From: JACCXJ01 sp052387115 | GTDB lineage: Bacteria; Pseudomonadota; Gammaproteobacteria; JACCXJ01 | Length of the DNA stretch: 33,846 bases | Assembly (NCBI GenBank): GCA_052387115.1 | Contig: JBQTJM010000314.1 | Coordinates: 1 to 33,846 of the forward strand | Direction: 5' to 3' | Shown: piece after piece, positions 8,645-16,930 of the stretch | Position numbering within the stretch: the stretch's first letter is position 1 | How the letters are laid out: each line of letters opens with the position of its first letter | Position numbers and translations under genes: made by a program | Notes under the pieces: model-generated | Database searches by the model: none | Told to the model about the DNA's origin: nothing | Seen by the model: the letters and a program-made list of their open reading frames with translations, nothing else

Positions 8645-9964
8645 ATGCGGGCTAGGGACGGCTCGGAGCCCCGCGCCGCCGCCGCGCGCGTCCTGGCCGC
8701 GGTGATGGCGGACGGGCGGTCCCTGTCGGCGTCCTTGCCGGTGCACCTCGCGACCTTGTCCGATCCCAAGGACCGGGCCCTGGCGCAAGAGATCAGCTAC
8801 GGCGTCCTGCGCTGGCTGCCGCGCCTCGATTACTGGCTCCGCCAGCTCCTCACGCGCCCGATGGAGCGACAGGACCCCATCGTCCTGGCCCTGTTGCTCG
8901 CCGGGCTGTATCAGGCCGGCTGGCTGCGCGTGCCCCCGCACGCCGCCGTGGCTGCGACCGCCGAGGCCTGTCGGCGCCTGAAGAAACCCTGGGCGGTCCC
9001 GCTCGTCAATGCGGTCCTGCGGCGTTTCCTGGCCACCCGCGAGGCATGGATCGAGAGCACCTCCCCCGAAAGCGCGCGTTTCGCACACCCCGAATGGCTC
9101 CTCTGCGCGCTTCAAACGGCCTGGCGCAGCGACTGGGAGGCCATCGCGACGGCCAACAACCAGGCCCCGCCGATGGCGATCCGAGTCAACGCGCGGCGCG
9201 CCAGCCGCGACGCCTATCTTGCCCGGTTGCGTGACGCCGGTATCCCGGCCGGCCCGGCGCCCCATGCCGAGCAGGGGGTGGTGCTCGCGACCCCATTGGA
9301 CGCCACGGCGTTACCCGGTTTCCGGATGGGGCTAGCCTCCATCCAGGACACGGCGGCCCAACTCGCCGCCACGTTGCTCGACGTGCGGGCCGGCCATTAC
9401 GTCCTCGACGCCTGCGCGGCGCCCGGTGGCAAGGCGGCGCATCTCCTCGAGATCTCTCCCGCGGCCCGCCTCGTGGCGGTGGACAAAGACCCCGGCCGAT
9501 TGGTGAACGTATCGAGCACGCTGGAACGGCTCGGGCTGCAAGCGGACGTCAAGACCGGCGATGCGGCCGATCCCAGTACCTTCTGGGACGGCCATCGTTT
9601 CGACCGCGTGCTCGTCGATGCCCCCTGCTCGGGGACCGGGGTGATACGGCGCCATCCCGATATCAAGGTCCTGCGCCGGCCGTCGGACATCCCGCGCATG
9701 GCGCATGAGCAGTCCCGCATGCTTGAAGCCCTGTGGCCGCTCCTCGCCCCCGGGGGTAAGCTCTTGTACGCCACCTGCTCCGTCCTTCCCGAGGAAAACG
9801 CGCAACGCATCGACGCCTTTCTAGGCGCACACCGGGACGCCCGCCTGGCGCCTATGGAGGCAGCCTGGGGCCGTGATACCGGCGCCGGCCGGCAGATCCT
9901 CCCGGGCGAGAACGGGATGGACGGGTTCTTCTATGCCCTGCTCGAGAAGGCCGAAGGCGTTTAG
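8645..9964 (+). CDS. rsmB: 16S rRNA (cytosine-967-C5)-methyltransferase RsmB
   Basis: Methylates C967 of 16S rRNA with SAM. The 439-residue protein has an N-terminal NusB-like domain (about 1-140; ARVLAAVM, ALAQEISYGVLRWLPRLDYWL) and a Rossmann methyltransferase domain with LDACAAPGGKAAHLLE, VDAPCSGTGVIRRHPDIK (first Cys) and YATCSVLPEEN (catalytic Cys). The ATG at 8645 fits the family N-terminus, though no Shine-Dalgarno is seen. Its last 83 bases recur in imperfect form at 11049-11131, downstream of the FkbM gene, which marks a rearrangement at its 3' end. Confidence 0.96.
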   Translation: MRARDGSEPRAAAARVLAAVMADGRSLSASLPVHLATLSDPKDRALAQEISYGVLRWLPRLDYWLRQLLTRPMERQDPIVLALLLAGLYQAGWLRVPPHAAVAATAEACRRLKKPWAVPLVNAVLRRFLATREAWIESTSPESARFAHPEWLLCALQTAWRSDWEAIATANNQAPPMAIRVNARRASRDAYLARLRDAGIPAGPAPHAEQGVVLATPLDATALPGFRMGLASIQDTAAQLAATLLDVRAGHYVLDACAAPGGKAAHLLEISPAARLVAVDKDPGRLVNVSSTLERLGLQADVKTGDAADPSTFWDGHRFDRVLVDAPCSGTGVIRRHPDIKVLRRPSDIPRMAHEQSRMLEALWPLLAPGGKLLYATCSVLPEENAQRIDAFLGAHRDARLAPMEAAWGRDTGAGRQILPGENGMDGFFYALLEKAEGV

Positions 9965-9973
9965 TCCGAGGCG
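9882..9973 (+). repeat. rsmB 3'-end repeat, copy A (within the intact gene)
   Basis: This 92-bp stretch ending just after the rsmB stop matches 11049-11140 without gaps, with 8 mismatches by my count, mostly in the last 30 bases. Confidence 0.9.
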
Positions 9974-10015
9974 TTCTTTGCTTGTCGTTATGATCATCGC
10001 CGGAGGAGTAAAGAG

Positions 10016-10933
10016 ATGACAGAAAGAATTTTGAGGCTAGAGGAGGTGAGAGAACGGACAGTGGACGAGTTGCTCCGCCAGGTAGCAAGTGAGCGCGAAG
10101 CGGTGACTGTAGTGCTCGGAGATGGCGAGAGGGAGGTCATTCAACCGGCGCCTTCGCTGAAGTCGCTGCGAGACCACATCAACCAATTCGTCTTTGACCT
10201 TAAGTTCAAATGGATTCCGTTTCGGGGTTACTACCGTTTCCGCTCGTACAAGTACATGAAGTGGATCGACCCTGAAATGGGGTTGCTAAGATTCATCGTA
10301 GATCCCAAACGCATCAGCCTAGACATTGGCGCGAATCTTGGTCTTTTCACGCATTTCCTTGCCCGCTATTCTCCCCATGTCCATGCATTCGAGCCAAATC
10401 CGCTGCCGTTTAATGTGCTTAAACGCGTCGTGGATAGCAATGTTACCGTATACCACATGGCACTTACCGACCGAACCTCCGACGTCGAACTGGTTGTGCC
10501 GAGAGGACGGAAGGGGTGGACGAATAACGGTGCGTCCCTCGACCGAAAACGAGAAGGCCATTTCGCGATCGTCAAGGTGCCGGGAAGTCGCATCGACGAT
10601 CTCGATCTCAAAGACATCGGGTTCATCAAGATCGATGTCGAGGGGCACGAGAACATCGTTCTCAAGGGTGCAATCGCTACTTTGCAGCGCGACCGTCCGA
10701 ATCTGTTCGTGGAAAACGAATATGCGCATGTAGGTGCGGCGGCAGACGACGTATTTAGATTTCTTCGTGATCTAAACTACGAAGGCTTTTTCCTTGGCGA
10801 TGGTGTGGTTAAGCACATATCACATTTTTCATGGGACCAATATCAAATCGGGTCGCGCGGAGAATCAGGCAGGTCTGAGCGCTACGTGAAGAATTTCATC
10901 TTTATCCCAAGAGAGGGCCCTTCGGTCGGGTAG
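10016..10933 (+). CDS. FkbM-family methyltransferase with antitoxin-like N-terminus
   Basis: A 305-residue predicted SAM-dependent methyltransferase. Motif I is SLDIGANLGLF (residues 101-111), followed by VHAFEPNPLPFNVLKR, RIDDLDL and FIKIDVEGHENIVLKG, the typical FkbM order. FkbM enzymes O-methylate glycans or small molecules; the substrate here is unknown. Residues 1-50 (MTERILRLEEVRERTVDELL, TVVLGDGE, IQPAPSLK) look unlike FkbM and resemble short Phd-type antitoxins, so the gene may be an in-frame fusion. GGAGGAG precedes the ATG well. The DNA is clearly less GC-rich than its neighbours, and the gene lies between two copies of the rsmB 3' end, so it was probably acquired. Confidence 0.85.
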   Translation: MTERILRLEEVRERTVDELLRQVASEREAVTVVLGDGEREVIQPAPSLKSLRDHINQFVFDLKFKWIPFRGYYRFRSYKYMKWIDPEMGLLRFIVDPKRISLDIGANLGLFTHFLARYSPHVHAFEPNPLPFNVLKRVVDSNVTVYHMALTDRTSDVELVVPRGRKGWTNNGASLDRKREGHFAIVKVPGSRIDDLDLKDIGFIKIDVEGHENIVLKGAIATLQRDRPNLFVENEYAHVGAAADDVFRFLRDLNYEGFFLGDGVVKHISHFSWDQYQIGSRGESGRSERYVKNFIFIPREGPSVG

Positions 10934-11314
10934 TATCAGCGCAGCCATGCCTGTACCTAGGCGCAGCAACGCGCCTAAGGCGAAAGGAAGGGCGGAAGCC
11001 GCTTTTTTGGCGTTCCGCCGTATGGCTGCCGGCCGAAGCGGCCCATGCGCGCCGGCCGGCAGATCCTCCCGGGCGAGGACGGGATGGACGGGTTCTTCTA
11101 TGCCCTGCTCCAGAAAGCCGCAGCCGCCTAGCCCGAGGCGGCGTCCCGCCGAGCGGCCAGGTCACGCTCGGCGGGCCGACCGCTGGCGGAACCCCCGAAT
11201 CGGGCTCGAAGACACGATCCTGGCCGCGTCCGAGTATGAGTTTGACCAGCGGGTGAGCTGGTAGGCGCTTGGGAGTAGATCCCCCTCTGGGCCTAGAATC
11301 AATGAGTTAGTTAG
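10934..11314. other. Intergenic junction with hairpin and rsmB 3' copy
   Basis: No gene is supported. After the FkbM stop there is a hairpin at about 10990-11020 (GGCGGAAGCC paired with GGCGTTCCGCC, T-rich loop), then the second rsmB 3' end (11049-11140), then about 170 bases of GC-rich sequence without recognisable coding content. Confidence 0.6.
11049..11140 (+). repeat. rsmB 3'-end repeat, copy B (gene fragment)
   Basis: This copy keeps the rsmB reading frame and encodes GRQILPGEDGMDGFFYALLQ and a few more residues before TAG at 11129-11131. The rest of rsmB is absent upstream. The bases after its stop (CCCGAGGCG) also match those after the true gene. Confidence 0.9.
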
Positions 11315-11767
11315 GCAAGGTCTGTACAGGACATCATCAAAGCTTTCTTTTCGGAGATCGCTTTGCCCGGTTCTTACGGATTTCACGCGCTACACACGGT
11401 GGCTCGCGAGCAAGCAGAGCAGTCGCGTCGACAATTTCATACACCGAATTGGGACAATAGTCGAAATGTCCTTTTTCGTTGTATTGGTTATGATCCGATC
11501 GGGGATTGGACGTGGCCTCGCCAGAGACTTGGTTCCCAACAGGTACGAGAGTTGGTAAATGAGATTCTCAGGGTTAGGCATAGCTTTGCACACGGTCACG
11601 CGATGCCGTCCTATTCGTGGAACCGATCAAAGTCCGGCCGGGTTCGACTAACTGTTCAGGGATTAGCACGCGTTGAATCGCTATTCACGCATCTAGTAAG
11701 TTCGACGGACACGGGCATAGCTAGGCTTATTGCGGTCAGTTATGGACATACCGTTGCGTGGCGCTAG
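11315..11767 (+). pseudogene. HEPN-like domain fragment, probably 5'-truncated
   Basis: An open frame of about 150 codons runs from a TAG at 11312 to a TAG at 11765. No ATG or GTG is suitably placed; TTG at 11363 is the only internal candidate. The C-terminal half has an R-x4-H motif (RHSFAH, followed by GH) after an amphipathic LVNEILRV helix, as in the active site of HEPN ribonucleases of the RiboL-PSP type. HEPN proteins usually act in toxin-antitoxin or defence roles. The base composition is lower in GC than the flanks. The assignment rests on one short motif and the helix context, so it is tentative. Confidence 0.45.
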
Positions 11768-11971
11768 AGGGAGCGGAAGCGCATCGGCATGATGCATGCC
11801 TAGCTCGTTGGCGCTTCGCGGTGAGCTCATAGGACGCGCCGGTAACGTCTACAATCGCCACGGCGAACCCGAGGTCGCTTGCGAGAAGCCGCTCGGGACA
11901 CCGCCCGGCGACCTCGATCAAGGCCCGCACGCCGGGGCAGGTGCGGCCGGCGCGGATAGGATGCGGTTGTT
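11768..11971. other. No gene recognised
   Basis: A GC-rich stretch between the HEPN-like fragment and the TIR remnant. A short minus-strand open frame (11736-11930) exists, but I recognise nothing in it. Confidence 0.5.
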
Positions 11972-12424
11972 GTGGTCGAGGCGTACGACATTTTCATCAG
12001 CTATGCAAAAGGAGATGAAAACTATGCTTATATGCATATAAGATATACAACTATCTAGAGAAAATGGGTTTTGAGCCATGGTTTGAGCCATGGTTTGAGC
12101 CATGGTTTGATCAAGAGAGGACTTATTACCCGGACAGGAGTGGGACCGTGCGATAAGAACGGCAGTGCGCAAATCTGATGTTTTCTTACTATGTCTCTCC
12201 AAAAGGTTTGTTTCAAAAAGGGGATATCGACCAAGGGAAGTAAAAATGGCGCTGGAGACGGTCGAGGAGATGCCACCAGGTTCAATTGACCCTATCCCGG
12301 TCCGGCTAGAAGACTGCGATCCTCCGGAAGAGTTTATGCAATATCACTATACTCCGATCTTTTTGTTTCGGAAAATCTTGATAAGCTTGCCGAGGTTATT
12401 CTGACTGCATGGGAAAAGCGGTAG
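11972..12424 (+). pseudogene. TIR-domain gene remnant with several frameshifts
   Basis: Joining three frames gives a TIR domain: AYDIFISYAKGDENYAY (from about 11972), then IYNYLEKMGFEPWF (from about 12044), then PGQEWDRAIRTAVRKSDVFL (from about 12132) with LCLSKRFVSKRGY and IPVRLEDCDPPEEF, then DLFVSENLDKLAEVI and TAWEKR up to TAG 12422-12424. TIR domains of this type are NADases or signalling modules in bacterial conflict systems, often joined to WD40 repeats. At least three frameshifts break it. A 12-bp unit (GAGCCATGGTTT) is repeated three times at about 12070-12105, inserting extra FEPW units. As sequenced it cannot make a TIR protein. Confidence 0.8.
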
Positions 12425-12480
12425 AAATTGAGAGTAGTTATGGGTGGAAGCGTCGGGCTCGTAGTCCAGTAGAATTGGCT

Positions 12481-12857
12481 AAGGGGCGCCTGGCGTCGGC
12501 GAGTTCGGACAACACCTTGCGGCGACTCTGGGATGCCGAGAGCGGCCAGCCGCTCGGCATGAAGACGTCGTGCAGAGCGTCGCCTTCAGCCCCGACGGCA
12601 AGCGCCTGGCCTCGGCGAGTGAGGACAAGACCGTGCGGCTCTGGGATGTAGACTTGCAATCCTGGCTAAAGCGCGCGTGCGGTATCGCCAACCGCAACCT
12701 CACCGGCGACGAATGGCGGAAGTACCTGAGCGATCTACCCTACCGCAAGACCTGCCCGGACCTGCCGGGCCCCGACGATGCCCGAAGGTGGCGGTCCTCC
12801 AGCCCCCCCGGGCGCCGGCAAGGCGCCATCAGCAGAGTCGGCTTCGGCTCCGACTGA
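12481..12857 (+). pseudogene. WD40-repeat remnant (end of a TIR/STAND-type WD40 protein)
   Basis: One WD40 repeat (RLASASSDNTL, LWDAESGQPLG) is followed, after a frameshift near 12555, by VQSVAFSPDGKRLASASEDK and TVRLWDV. Then comes a tail with WLKRACGIANRNLT, DEWRKYL and YRKTCPDLPGP. That tail is the usual end of large bacterial WD40 proteins with TIR, caspase-like or NTPase effectors. Only about two of the expected many blades remain, so the gene has lost most of its middle. It follows the TIR remnant by about 60 nt in the same orientation, and the two may be ends of one gene. Confidence 0.75.
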
Positions 12858-13221
12858 AGCGCCGGGGCCTGCGGTGTTACCGCTCCCCCAGTCATACAAC
12901 CTCAGCCCGAGAAACCCACGGCTCCCGCGCCCGTGCAGGAAGGCGATCCCATCAAGCCCGTGAACGCTGATGATCGCGCTCGCATTGGGCCTACGCCAGT
13001 GCAACCCGTGTTCCCTGTTCCGCCAAGCGTCGGGAAATCGGTAAAGAGCGAAACGCCCGCCGAGCCGCCAGGTGAACTCTCCGTCCCGGGGTCGCTATCT
13101 CGAGCTTGCCCTTGGTCCCATCTCAGAGTTTGTGTAAAATTCTCCTGCACTCGGGATCTCGTGTTCCGGCGAGGCGGGGGCGATCTCGGCGCCAAGGGCG
13201 TTTTTCCTTGCGGACAACATC
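12858..13221. other. Proline-rich decayed coding sequence
   Basis: The plus strand reads as Pro/Ala-rich low-complexity peptide that changes frame (for example PAPPGAGKAPSAESASAP, then VQPVFPVPPSVGKSVKSETP). It has no domain and no clear start. It could be a linker or tail of the decayed WD40 gene, or a separate dead gene. A TAAAAT near 13134 could serve as a -10 for the next gene. Confidence 0.4.
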
Positions 13222-13539
13222 ATGCCGAATTATGAAGTGACCCTGGAGGTCGCTCCCGATCGGGTCGGGGAGATGGAAGGCTACATGCGCACGGAGCATA
13301 TCCCCGAGATCCTGCGCACCGGGTGCTTTTCGCGCATCACCTTCGAACGCTCGGACTCAGGCCGTTTCCGCACGCGCTACGAGGCGGCGAGCCAAGAGAC
13401 ATTGGACGCCTATTTCCGCGACCACGCGGAGCGCCTGCGCCAGGACTTCCGGAGGCGTTTCCCACAGGGCGTCGTGCCGTCACGCGAAGTCTGGACGGAG
13501 GTCGAGCGCTGGGGTGGGGACCCGGAAAACGTTCGCTGA
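13222..13539 (+). CDS. DUF4286 family protein
   Basis: A 105-residue soluble protein starting MPNYEVTLEV, with YMRTEHIPEIL near residue 21, RYEAASQETLDAYFRDHAERLR, and FPQGVVPSREVW. This pattern (a beta strand, a helix with HIPEIL, and a DxYFxxHAxxLR helix) matches DUF4286, a ferredoxin-fold family of unknown function. The ATG at 13222 fits the family N-terminus. It follows the decayed island and precedes the kelch gene. Confidence 0.8.
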   Translation: MPNYEVTLEVAPDRVGEMEGYMRTEHIPEILRTGCFSRITFERSDSGRFRTRYEAASQETLDAYFRDHAERLRQDFRRRFPQGVVPSREVWTEVERWGGDPENVR

Positions 13540-13589
13540 GCCACTCGACTGGCCACCCAGGGGTCGGTGGATTCGGCTACACTCAGGGC

Positions 13590-14594
13590 ATGCGCACGAT
13601 CACGGCCATCGCAGGGCTGTTGCTCTTGATAGCGGGCGCGCTCTATTTCTACTATGTGCGCGGGGTCGGGATCTCTCCGCAGATCTCCGCGCCCGCAGCT
13701 ATCGAACGGGATGGGCGGATGCGCTCCTACACCTTTGGCGTGAGCGCGGCCATGCCTACGCCCCGTACCGAGGTCGCCTCGGCGGTGCTCGCGGGCAAGG
13801 TCTACGTGATCGGAGGATTCGACGGCCTCGGGCGGACCCTCGCGAGCGTCGAGGTCTACGACCCTGCCATTCGGCTTTGGGCAGCGGGCCCCGATCTGCC
13901 GGCGCCGCGCCACCACATGGCCCTCGTCACGGCGGGGAACACCCTCTATGCGCTGGGGGGTTACACCGGTTCGGGCTTCGAACCCCACGCCGAGGTGTTT
14001 GCGCTGGACGTCGGGGCTCTGTCGTGGAGGTCGGTGGCGCCACTGCCGGAGGCGCGGGGGGCCATGGCCGCGGCCGCGCTGGACGGCAAGCTCTTCGTCG
14101 TTGGTGGCGTGGGGACCGCGGGTTTGGCGAACGAGCTTTACGTATACGACACCGCGGCCGACCGCTGGGCAGAGCGGCGGCCGGTGCCGACGCGCCGGGA
14201 CCACCTCGCCGCCGCCGCACTGCACGGCCAGCTATACGTGGCCGGGGGCCGGGAGCAAATCCTGTCGAAGAACCTGGCGACGCTCGAGGTCTACGATCCG
14301 GCGACCGACGCCTGAAGCGCAGGACCGGAAATGCCCACTGCCCGCGGCGGGGTCGCCGGCGCCGCCTTCGACGGGCTCTTCGTGGTGGCGGGCGGGGAAC
14401 GTCCAGGCGCGACCCACGCCGAGGTCGAAGCCTTCGACCCGGAGACGCGGCGGTGGCTGAGCCTGCCACCCTTGCCTACCGCCCGCCACGGCCTCGCCGC
14501 CGCGGTTTCGGGGAATGTTCTCTACCTCATCGGCGGCGGCAAGCATCCCGGTCTCTCGGTCTCGGACAATGTGGAGACCTTGGAGGTGCATTAG
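13590..14594 (+). pseudogene. Kelch-repeat protein interrupted by an in-frame TGA
   Basis: An N-terminal membrane anchor or signal (ITAIAGLLLLIAGALYFYYV, residues 4-23) is followed by kelch blades with the usual GG plus YD...W pattern: VYVIGGFDGLG, YALGGYTGSG, LFVVGGVG, LYVAGGRE, LFVVAGGE and LYLIGGG. Codon 242 (14313-14315) is TGA exactly where each blade has Trp after YDPATDA. The frame then continues without shift through PEMPTARGG to TAG at 14592-14594. One TGG-to-TGA change therefore splits a 334-residue beta-propeller. If the stop is real, only the first four blades are made. Role unknown; probably a periplasmic or membrane-anchored propeller. Confidence 0.85.
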
Positions 14595-14694
14595 GCGTCA
14601 AGCCCCGCTGTCCTCCCCTGCATGGAAGCGCTGCTCTTCCTAATCGGCGTACTGTCGGCGACGCTTCTCGTTGGCCGGCCAGTAGATAGGTTGT

Positions 14695-14901
14695 ATGCAG
14701 ACGACTCTCGAGCCTATGCAAGATCGCTTTCTGGTCACCTGCCCGTACTGCGGCGAGGCTGTAGAGATCTACCTGGAACCTGACGTTGAGGGGAGCCTGG
14801 TTCAGGACTGCGAGGTCTGCTGTAACCCCTGGCAACTCCGCATCTCGACTGACGGCGACGATCGCCACGTAGCCCTAGCGCGTGCCGATGGATCAGAGTA
14901 G
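14695..14901 (+). CDS. CPXCG-motif cysteine-rich protein
   Basis: A 68-residue protein with FLVTCPYCGEAVEIYLEP and, 30 residues on, VQDCEVCCNPWQLRI. Two CxxC-type pairs this far apart match the small CPXCG family, which probably binds zinc. Function unknown. The ATG at 14695 is preferred; a second ATG seven codons in is possible. Confidence 0.85.
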   Translation: MQTTLEPMQDRFLVTCPYCGEAVEIYLEPDVEGSLVQDCEVCCNPWQLRISTDGDDRHVALARADGSE

Positions 14902-15017
14902 CTCGTGAGATCTAGGCTGGCTTGTACCTCCGAAGGGTTACTCAAGTAAGAGTGAGCACCCCCTTGTCGCGCGCACCGACGCTCGGTGGGGCGCAACACA
15001 CAAAGCCGGGGTGGCGT

Positions 15018-16289
15018 TTACACCAACCCGAAGAACGGCTGGACATCGACCAGGGTGCCGGGCTCGACCCGGCCCCAGTCGTGGGGCAGGACGATGAAGC
15101 AGTCGGCCTCGCTCATGGAGCGCAGGATGGCGGAGCCCTGGGGTCCGGTCGCGTGCACCAGGAGGGCGCCTTGGGCGTCGCGGTCCAGGACCCCGCGCTG
15201 GTACTCCACCCGCCCGGGTTTCTTCTTCAGGGGTTTGGTGCAGCGCGCCTGCACCAGCAGGGGCCGCCAGTTCGATTCTCCCGCCATACGCCGCAGGGCC
15301 GGTTGTACGAACTGATAGTAGGTCGCCATGACCGACACCGGGTTGCCGGGGAGGCCGAAGAACACCGCCCCGCCCACCCGGCCGAAGGCGATCGGCCGGC
15401 CGGGTTTCATGGCGACCTTCCAGAACGCCACGCGCCCGACCGCGCCGAGCGTGTCGAGGATGAGATCGGCCTCGCCGACCGAGGCGCCGCCCGAGGTGAT
15501 GAGCACATCGGCGCAGCCACCGGCCTCCTCGAAGGCGCTGGCGACCGCGTCCGGCACATCCGGCACGACGCCCATGTCGATGGCCTCGGCCCCGAGCCTC
15601 TGGAGCACGCCGTAGAGCGTGTAGCGGTTGCTGTCGTAGACGGCGCCCGGAACCAGCGACTCGCCGATCGAGCGCAGCTCGTCCCCGGTCGAGAAGAAGG
15701 CCACCCGCAGCCGCCGGTGAACGCTGATCTCGCCTATCCCGAGCGATGCCACGAGGCCGAGATCGGCCGGGGTGAGGCGCCGGCCCGCCTGGAGCGCTAC
15801 TTGCCCAAGAGCCAGATCCTCGCCGGCGAGTCGGATGTTGTCGCCGGCGCGGCCGGGGCGGATGCGGATCGTGTCCTCTCCGAGCACTTCCACGCGCTCC
15901 TGCATGAGCACCGTGTCCACGCCCTCGGGCACGACCGCCCCGGTCATGATGCGCACGCATTGCCCCGCGCCCACCACGCCCTCGAAGGGTCTGCCCGCGA
16001 ACGCCGCGCCCAGCACCTCGAGCTCGCGCGTCCCCGCACCCGGCAGATCGGCACCCCGCAGGGCATAGCCGTCCATCGCGGCATTGGCATGGCCGGGGAC
16101 GGCCAGGGGCGAACGGACATCGCGGGCGAGGATCCGGCCGAGCGCGCCGCGTAAGGCGACGCGCTCGCAGCCGGGGATGACCGCGATGTCCGCGTGGATC
16201 CGCGCGAGCGCCTCCTCGACCGACAAGGCGTCCGGGTCGTGCTCGTCCGCGCAGCTCGGTCGGGGAGGAGGGGCTTCCGCATTCAGCAT
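15018..16289 (-). CDS. moeA: Molybdopterin molybdenumtransferase MoeA
   Basis: Inserts molybdate into adenylylated molybdopterin, releasing AMP and forming molybdenum cofactor. The 423-residue protein carries AMDGYALRGADLPG, RIMTGAVVPEGVDTVLMQE, FFSTGDEL, DSNRYTL, ITSGGASVGEADLI, VAMKPGRPIAFG and FFGLPGNPVSVM, all MoeA hallmarks. The start ATG at 16289 overlaps the end of mobA by 7 bp, so translational coupling is likely. A molybdoenzyme should exist elsewhere in the genome; none is in this window. Confidence 0.96.
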   Translation of the reverse strand: MLNAEAPPPRPSCADEHDPDALSVEEALARIHADIAVIPGCERVALRGALGRILARDVRSPLAVPGHANAAMDGYALRGADLPGAGTRELEVLGAAFAGRPFEGVVGAGQCVRIMTGAVVPEGVDTVLMQERVEVLGEDTIRIRPGRAGDNIRLAGEDLALGQVALQAGRRLTPADLGLVASLGIGEISVHRRLRVAFFSTGDELRSIGESLVPGAVYDSNRYTLYGVLQRLGAEAIDMGVVPDVPDAVASAFEEAGGCADVLITSGGASVGEADLILDTLGAVGRVAFWKVAMKPGRPIAFGRVGGAVFFGLPGNPVSVMATYYQFVQPALRRMAGESNWRPLLVQARCTKPLKKKPGRVEYQRGVLDRDAQGALLVHATGPQGSAILRSMSEADCFIVLPHDWGRVEPGTLVDVQPFFGLV

Positions 16290-16930
16290 GTCGCGACCGC
16301 GCGCAGGCGATCCTCCGCGACCGTCATGTCCGCGGGCGTGTTGACGTTGATGAAGGCCTCTGGGGTGTCGGAGAAGTCGCAGAGCACGTGAGGGTGCTGC
16401 CGGTACCAGGGTTCCACCTTGCGCTCGCCCTCGTGCAGATAGCAGAGGAGCGAGTCCAGCAGGCTGCGCCGTATGAGGGCGAACACCGGCTGGAGGCGCT
16501 CGCCGTCGTGCGCGATGCTGATGTCCGCGGCTTCTTTGGAGAGCATGCGATAGAGACGCAGGGCGAGGTCCGCGGGGACGAAGGGCGAGTCGCACGGGGT
16601 GGTCACGATATACGGCGTGCGCGCCGCGCGGAGCGCCGTGGCGATCCCGGCCAGCGGTCCGCAATAGCCTTCCAATAGATCGGGCATGACCCGGTAGCCA
16701 TAGCGTGCGTATTCTGCCGGGTGGCGGTTGGCGTTGATGATGATGTCCGCGACCTGGGGTTCCAGGGCCCCGATCACGTGCTGGACCATGGCCTTGCCCG
16801 CGAGGGGCACGAGGCCCTTGTCCTGCCCGCCCATGCGGGTGGCCCGGCCGCCAGCAAGGATGACGCCGGTGATGGTGGCCCGTAGCGCCTCAGGTCCCTG
16901 CCCGGGGATCGACATAAGTGTGCCGTTCAT
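16283..16930 (-). CDS. mobA: Molybdenum cofactor guanylyltransferase MobA
   Basis: Transfers GMP to molybdenum cofactor to give the bis-MGD precursor. The product (215 residues from the ATG at 16930) has the GTP-binding signature VILAGGRATRMGGQDKGLVPL split over residues about 22-42, followed by TTPCDSPFVP and FINVNTPADM at the C-terminus. The start is uncertain: TTG 16936, ATG 16930 and ATG 16915 are in frame and none has a good Shine-Dalgarno. It is the upstream gene of the mobA-moeA pair. Confidence 0.93.
   Translation of the reverse strand: MNGTLMSIPGQGPEALRATITGVILAGGRATRMGGQDKGLVPLAGKAMVQHVIGALEPQVADIIINANRHPAEYARYGYRVMPDLLEGYCGPLAGIATALRAARTPYIVTTPCDSPFVPADLALRLYRMLSKEAADISIAHDGERLQPVFALIRRSLLDSLLCYLHEGERKVEPWYRQHPHVLCDFSDTPEAFINVNTPADMTVAEDRLRAVATC

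Noticed and set aside
11736..11930. Minus-strand open frame between the HEPN-like fragment and the TIR remnant
   Set aside because: It overlaps the HEPN-like frame end, has no ribosome-binding site and no recognisable motif.
14313..14315. Selenocysteine at the kelch TGA
   Set aside because: The position is a Trp in the other blades, not a redox Cys, and I see no clear SECIS-like hairpin just after it.
14629..14790. Short hydrophobic open frame starting MEALLFLIG before the CPXCG gene
   Set aside because: It lacks a ribosome-binding site and runs through the CPXCG gene in another frame without further protein character.
15018..16664. Longer 548-residue start for moeA
   Set aside because: The extension is out-of-frame mobA sequence; MoeA homology starts after the ATG at 16289.
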